Shown: positions 4,841 through 5,896 of the stretch, piece after piece
How the letters are laid out: the number at the start of each line of letters is the position of its first letter
Numbering within the stretch: the stretch's first letter is position 1
NCBI GenBank assembly: GCA_029259975.1
Contig: JAJDEE010000115.1
Location: 1 to 5,896, forward strand
Origin: Planctomycetota bacterium
GTDB lineage: Bacteria > Planctomycetota > Planctomycetia > Pirellulales > Lacipirellulaceae
Direction: 5' to 3'
DNA length: 5,896 bases
Made by a program: the position numbers and the translations under genes
Notes under the pieces: generated by a model
The model's input: only the letters and a program-made list of their open reading frames with translations
What the model was told of the DNA's origin: nothing
The model's database searches: none

Positions 4841-5896
4841 CTGCTAGATAGAGTCTACGTATGGTTACCGAAGGGAATCGACGAACACCTTTGGGAAGCC
4901 GCAGCAACATCGTTCACTGAGTTGCTTGATGGCGACGTTGACAACGCCGAGGCGGTCGAGGCCCGCAAGATTCGCAAAATGGAAAACGCTAGTGAGCGAT
5001 TTTTCGCTGTTGCCGACACCTTGGAGAAAAATTGCCAGGAGATACTCACCGCTGACGAAACCAAGCTGAAAAACACGGTTCGCCGTGCCGATATGGCAGC
5101 TGGGATGCGTGGAGACGCCCAGCGCGGCCTTGCGTCGGTCAAAACCTTGCGGGCTTTGGCTGACCAACTCGCCAGTGGCCAAATAAAATATCTGGACGGG
5201 GTGAACGCTGCGACACAACTCACCACGATCACCAAACTTCTTCGCAACGGAATACAGAATCGTATTCGTCACGAACTTGATGCGATGAGGGAGGGGGATC
5301 GCTCTGGCTACCAAAGTCACCTGCGGCACGAAGCGATGCTCGAAGAGCCGCTTTGCACGGAAGACATCGCCCATGCCGAGTACCCGTATCCCTACATCTA
5401 CCGAGGCCATCTGGAAGAAGCCTTTGTAAAACTCGGCAACACGCCGGGCGTCAAGATGGTAACGAAGCGGATGCAAAAGCTGCTCAAAACGGCCGATCCC
5501 GAGAAAGAATCGGTGGCATTCAGGAATTCGAGTGCCGTCGAAGTCTTGGCTGATTTTTTGAGTCGGGCCAAGGCAGCTGGCTACAAGTGTTACTGGTTCG
5601 ATTGCTGCCTGGAGGACTACAACCGCCTGCAAGCAGCCAACATCCATAACGTTTTCGAGCTTCGTACGGCGATGCGTGAGTTGTTGCCGCATGTCGCCCA
5701 TCCCGCAGGGGATGATCCGATCGTGAAGGCTGAGCAAGAATTGATTGGGAAAAAGCTACCAGGGTTTTTTCCGACTCCGATGCCGGTCATTCTCGAAATG
5801 CTCGAGTTGGCTGATATCCAGGGAACCGATCTCGTCTTGGAGCCAAGCAGTGGCAAAGGGGATATTTTGGACGCGATACGCCAAGCGCACCCAGAT
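4841..5896 (+). CDS. Large protein with SAM-dependent methyltransferase domain, partial (runs off right edge)
   Basis: An uninterrupted frame covers about 352 residues from the aldehyde dehydrogenase breakpoint to the window end; the frame is in fact open from 4535. The first in-frame ATG is at 4979 and has no good ribosome site, so the original N-terminus is probably lost and the true start is unknown. The first 300 residues begin with VYVWLPKGIDEHLWEAA, followed by a helical, coiled-coil-like stretch (FFAVADTLEKNC, RGLASVKTLRALADQLASG), HAEYPYPYIYRGHLEEAFVKL, and a basic region with CYWFDCCLEDYN. I do not recognise this part. Near the end, PGFFPTPMPVILEMLELADI and DLVLEPSSGKGDIL (5828-5869) match the entry region and SAM-binding motif I of DNA or protein methyltransferases found on phages and mobile elements. 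The catalytic motif lies beyond the window, so the modified target cannot be told. A long frame on the opposite strand (4865-5737) is its shadow. Confidence 0.7.
   Translation, partial: MLDRVYVWLPKGIDEHLWEAAATSFTELLDGDVDNAEAVEARKIRKMENASERFFAVADTLEKNCQEILTADETKLKNTVRRADMAAGMRGDAQRGLASVKTLRALADQLASGQIKYLDGVNAATQLTTITKLLRNGIQNRIRHELDAMREGDRSGYQSHLRHEAMLEEPLCTEDIAHAEYPYPYIYRGHLEEAFVKLGNTPGVKMVTKRMQKLLKTADPEKESVAFRNSSAVEVLADFLSRAKAAGYKCYWFDCCLEDYNRLQAANIHNVFELRTAMRELLPHVAHPAGDDPIVKAEQELIGKKLPGFFPTPMPVILEMLELADIQGTDLVLEPSSGKGDILDAIRQAHPD

Noticed and set aside
4865..5737. Minus-strand open frame of 290 codons
   Set aside because: It is the shadow of the plus-strand methyltransferase protein, which carries the SAM motif and a continuous frame to the edge. 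The minus product shows no family motif.

Overview
The window looks like part of a plasmid or integrative element carrying a heavily deleted metabolic gene block. The host is probably a planctomycete or a relative. This rests on remembered resemblance of the TVP38, acetolactate-synthase-like and ParA proteins to Pirellulaceae-type homologues and on moderate GC; no search was run, so the assignment is tentative.

Layout. At the left edge the start of an unrecognised small gene runs leftward (1-210, minus). The gap that follows (211-469) holds a plus-strand promoter-like pair and a strong intrinsic terminator with no protein gene between them, which suggests a small RNA of about 80 nt. Then, on the minus strand, come parB (470-1273, intact) and parA (from 1270 rightward). 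parA keeps its C-terminal half, overlaps parB by ATGA, and has lost its Walker A end.

From about 1930 to 4840 the plus strand carries remains of a metabolic operon: the C-terminal tail of a mercuric-reductase/dihydrolipoamide-dehydrogenase-type flavoprotein, an intact TVP38/TMEM64 membrane protein, an in-frame chimera of the first half of an acetolactate-synthase-like enzyme with a beta-carbonic anhydrase, and an aldehyde dehydrogenase with an internal out-of-frame deletion and no C-terminal part. From about 4841 to the right edge the reading frame of the aldehyde dehydrogenase fragment runs without a stop into a large protein that begins an S-adenosylmethionine-dependent methyltransferase domain as the window ends.

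Reading. There are four gene-to-gene breakpoints in about 3 kb, near 1910-1960, 3767, 4572 and 4840. Only TVP38 is untouched. The outer two breakpoints cut parA (leftward) and the methyltransferase gene (rightward) at their 5' ends. The simplest reading is that the metabolic block replaced the shared upstream region of a divergent parAB / methyltransferase pair and then shrank by deletion. A chimeric assembly is the main competing explanation. The most noteworthy items are the acetolactate synthase-carbonic anhydrase fusion, the replaced parA N-terminus, the ALDH-methyltransferase frame fusion, and the candidate small RNA.
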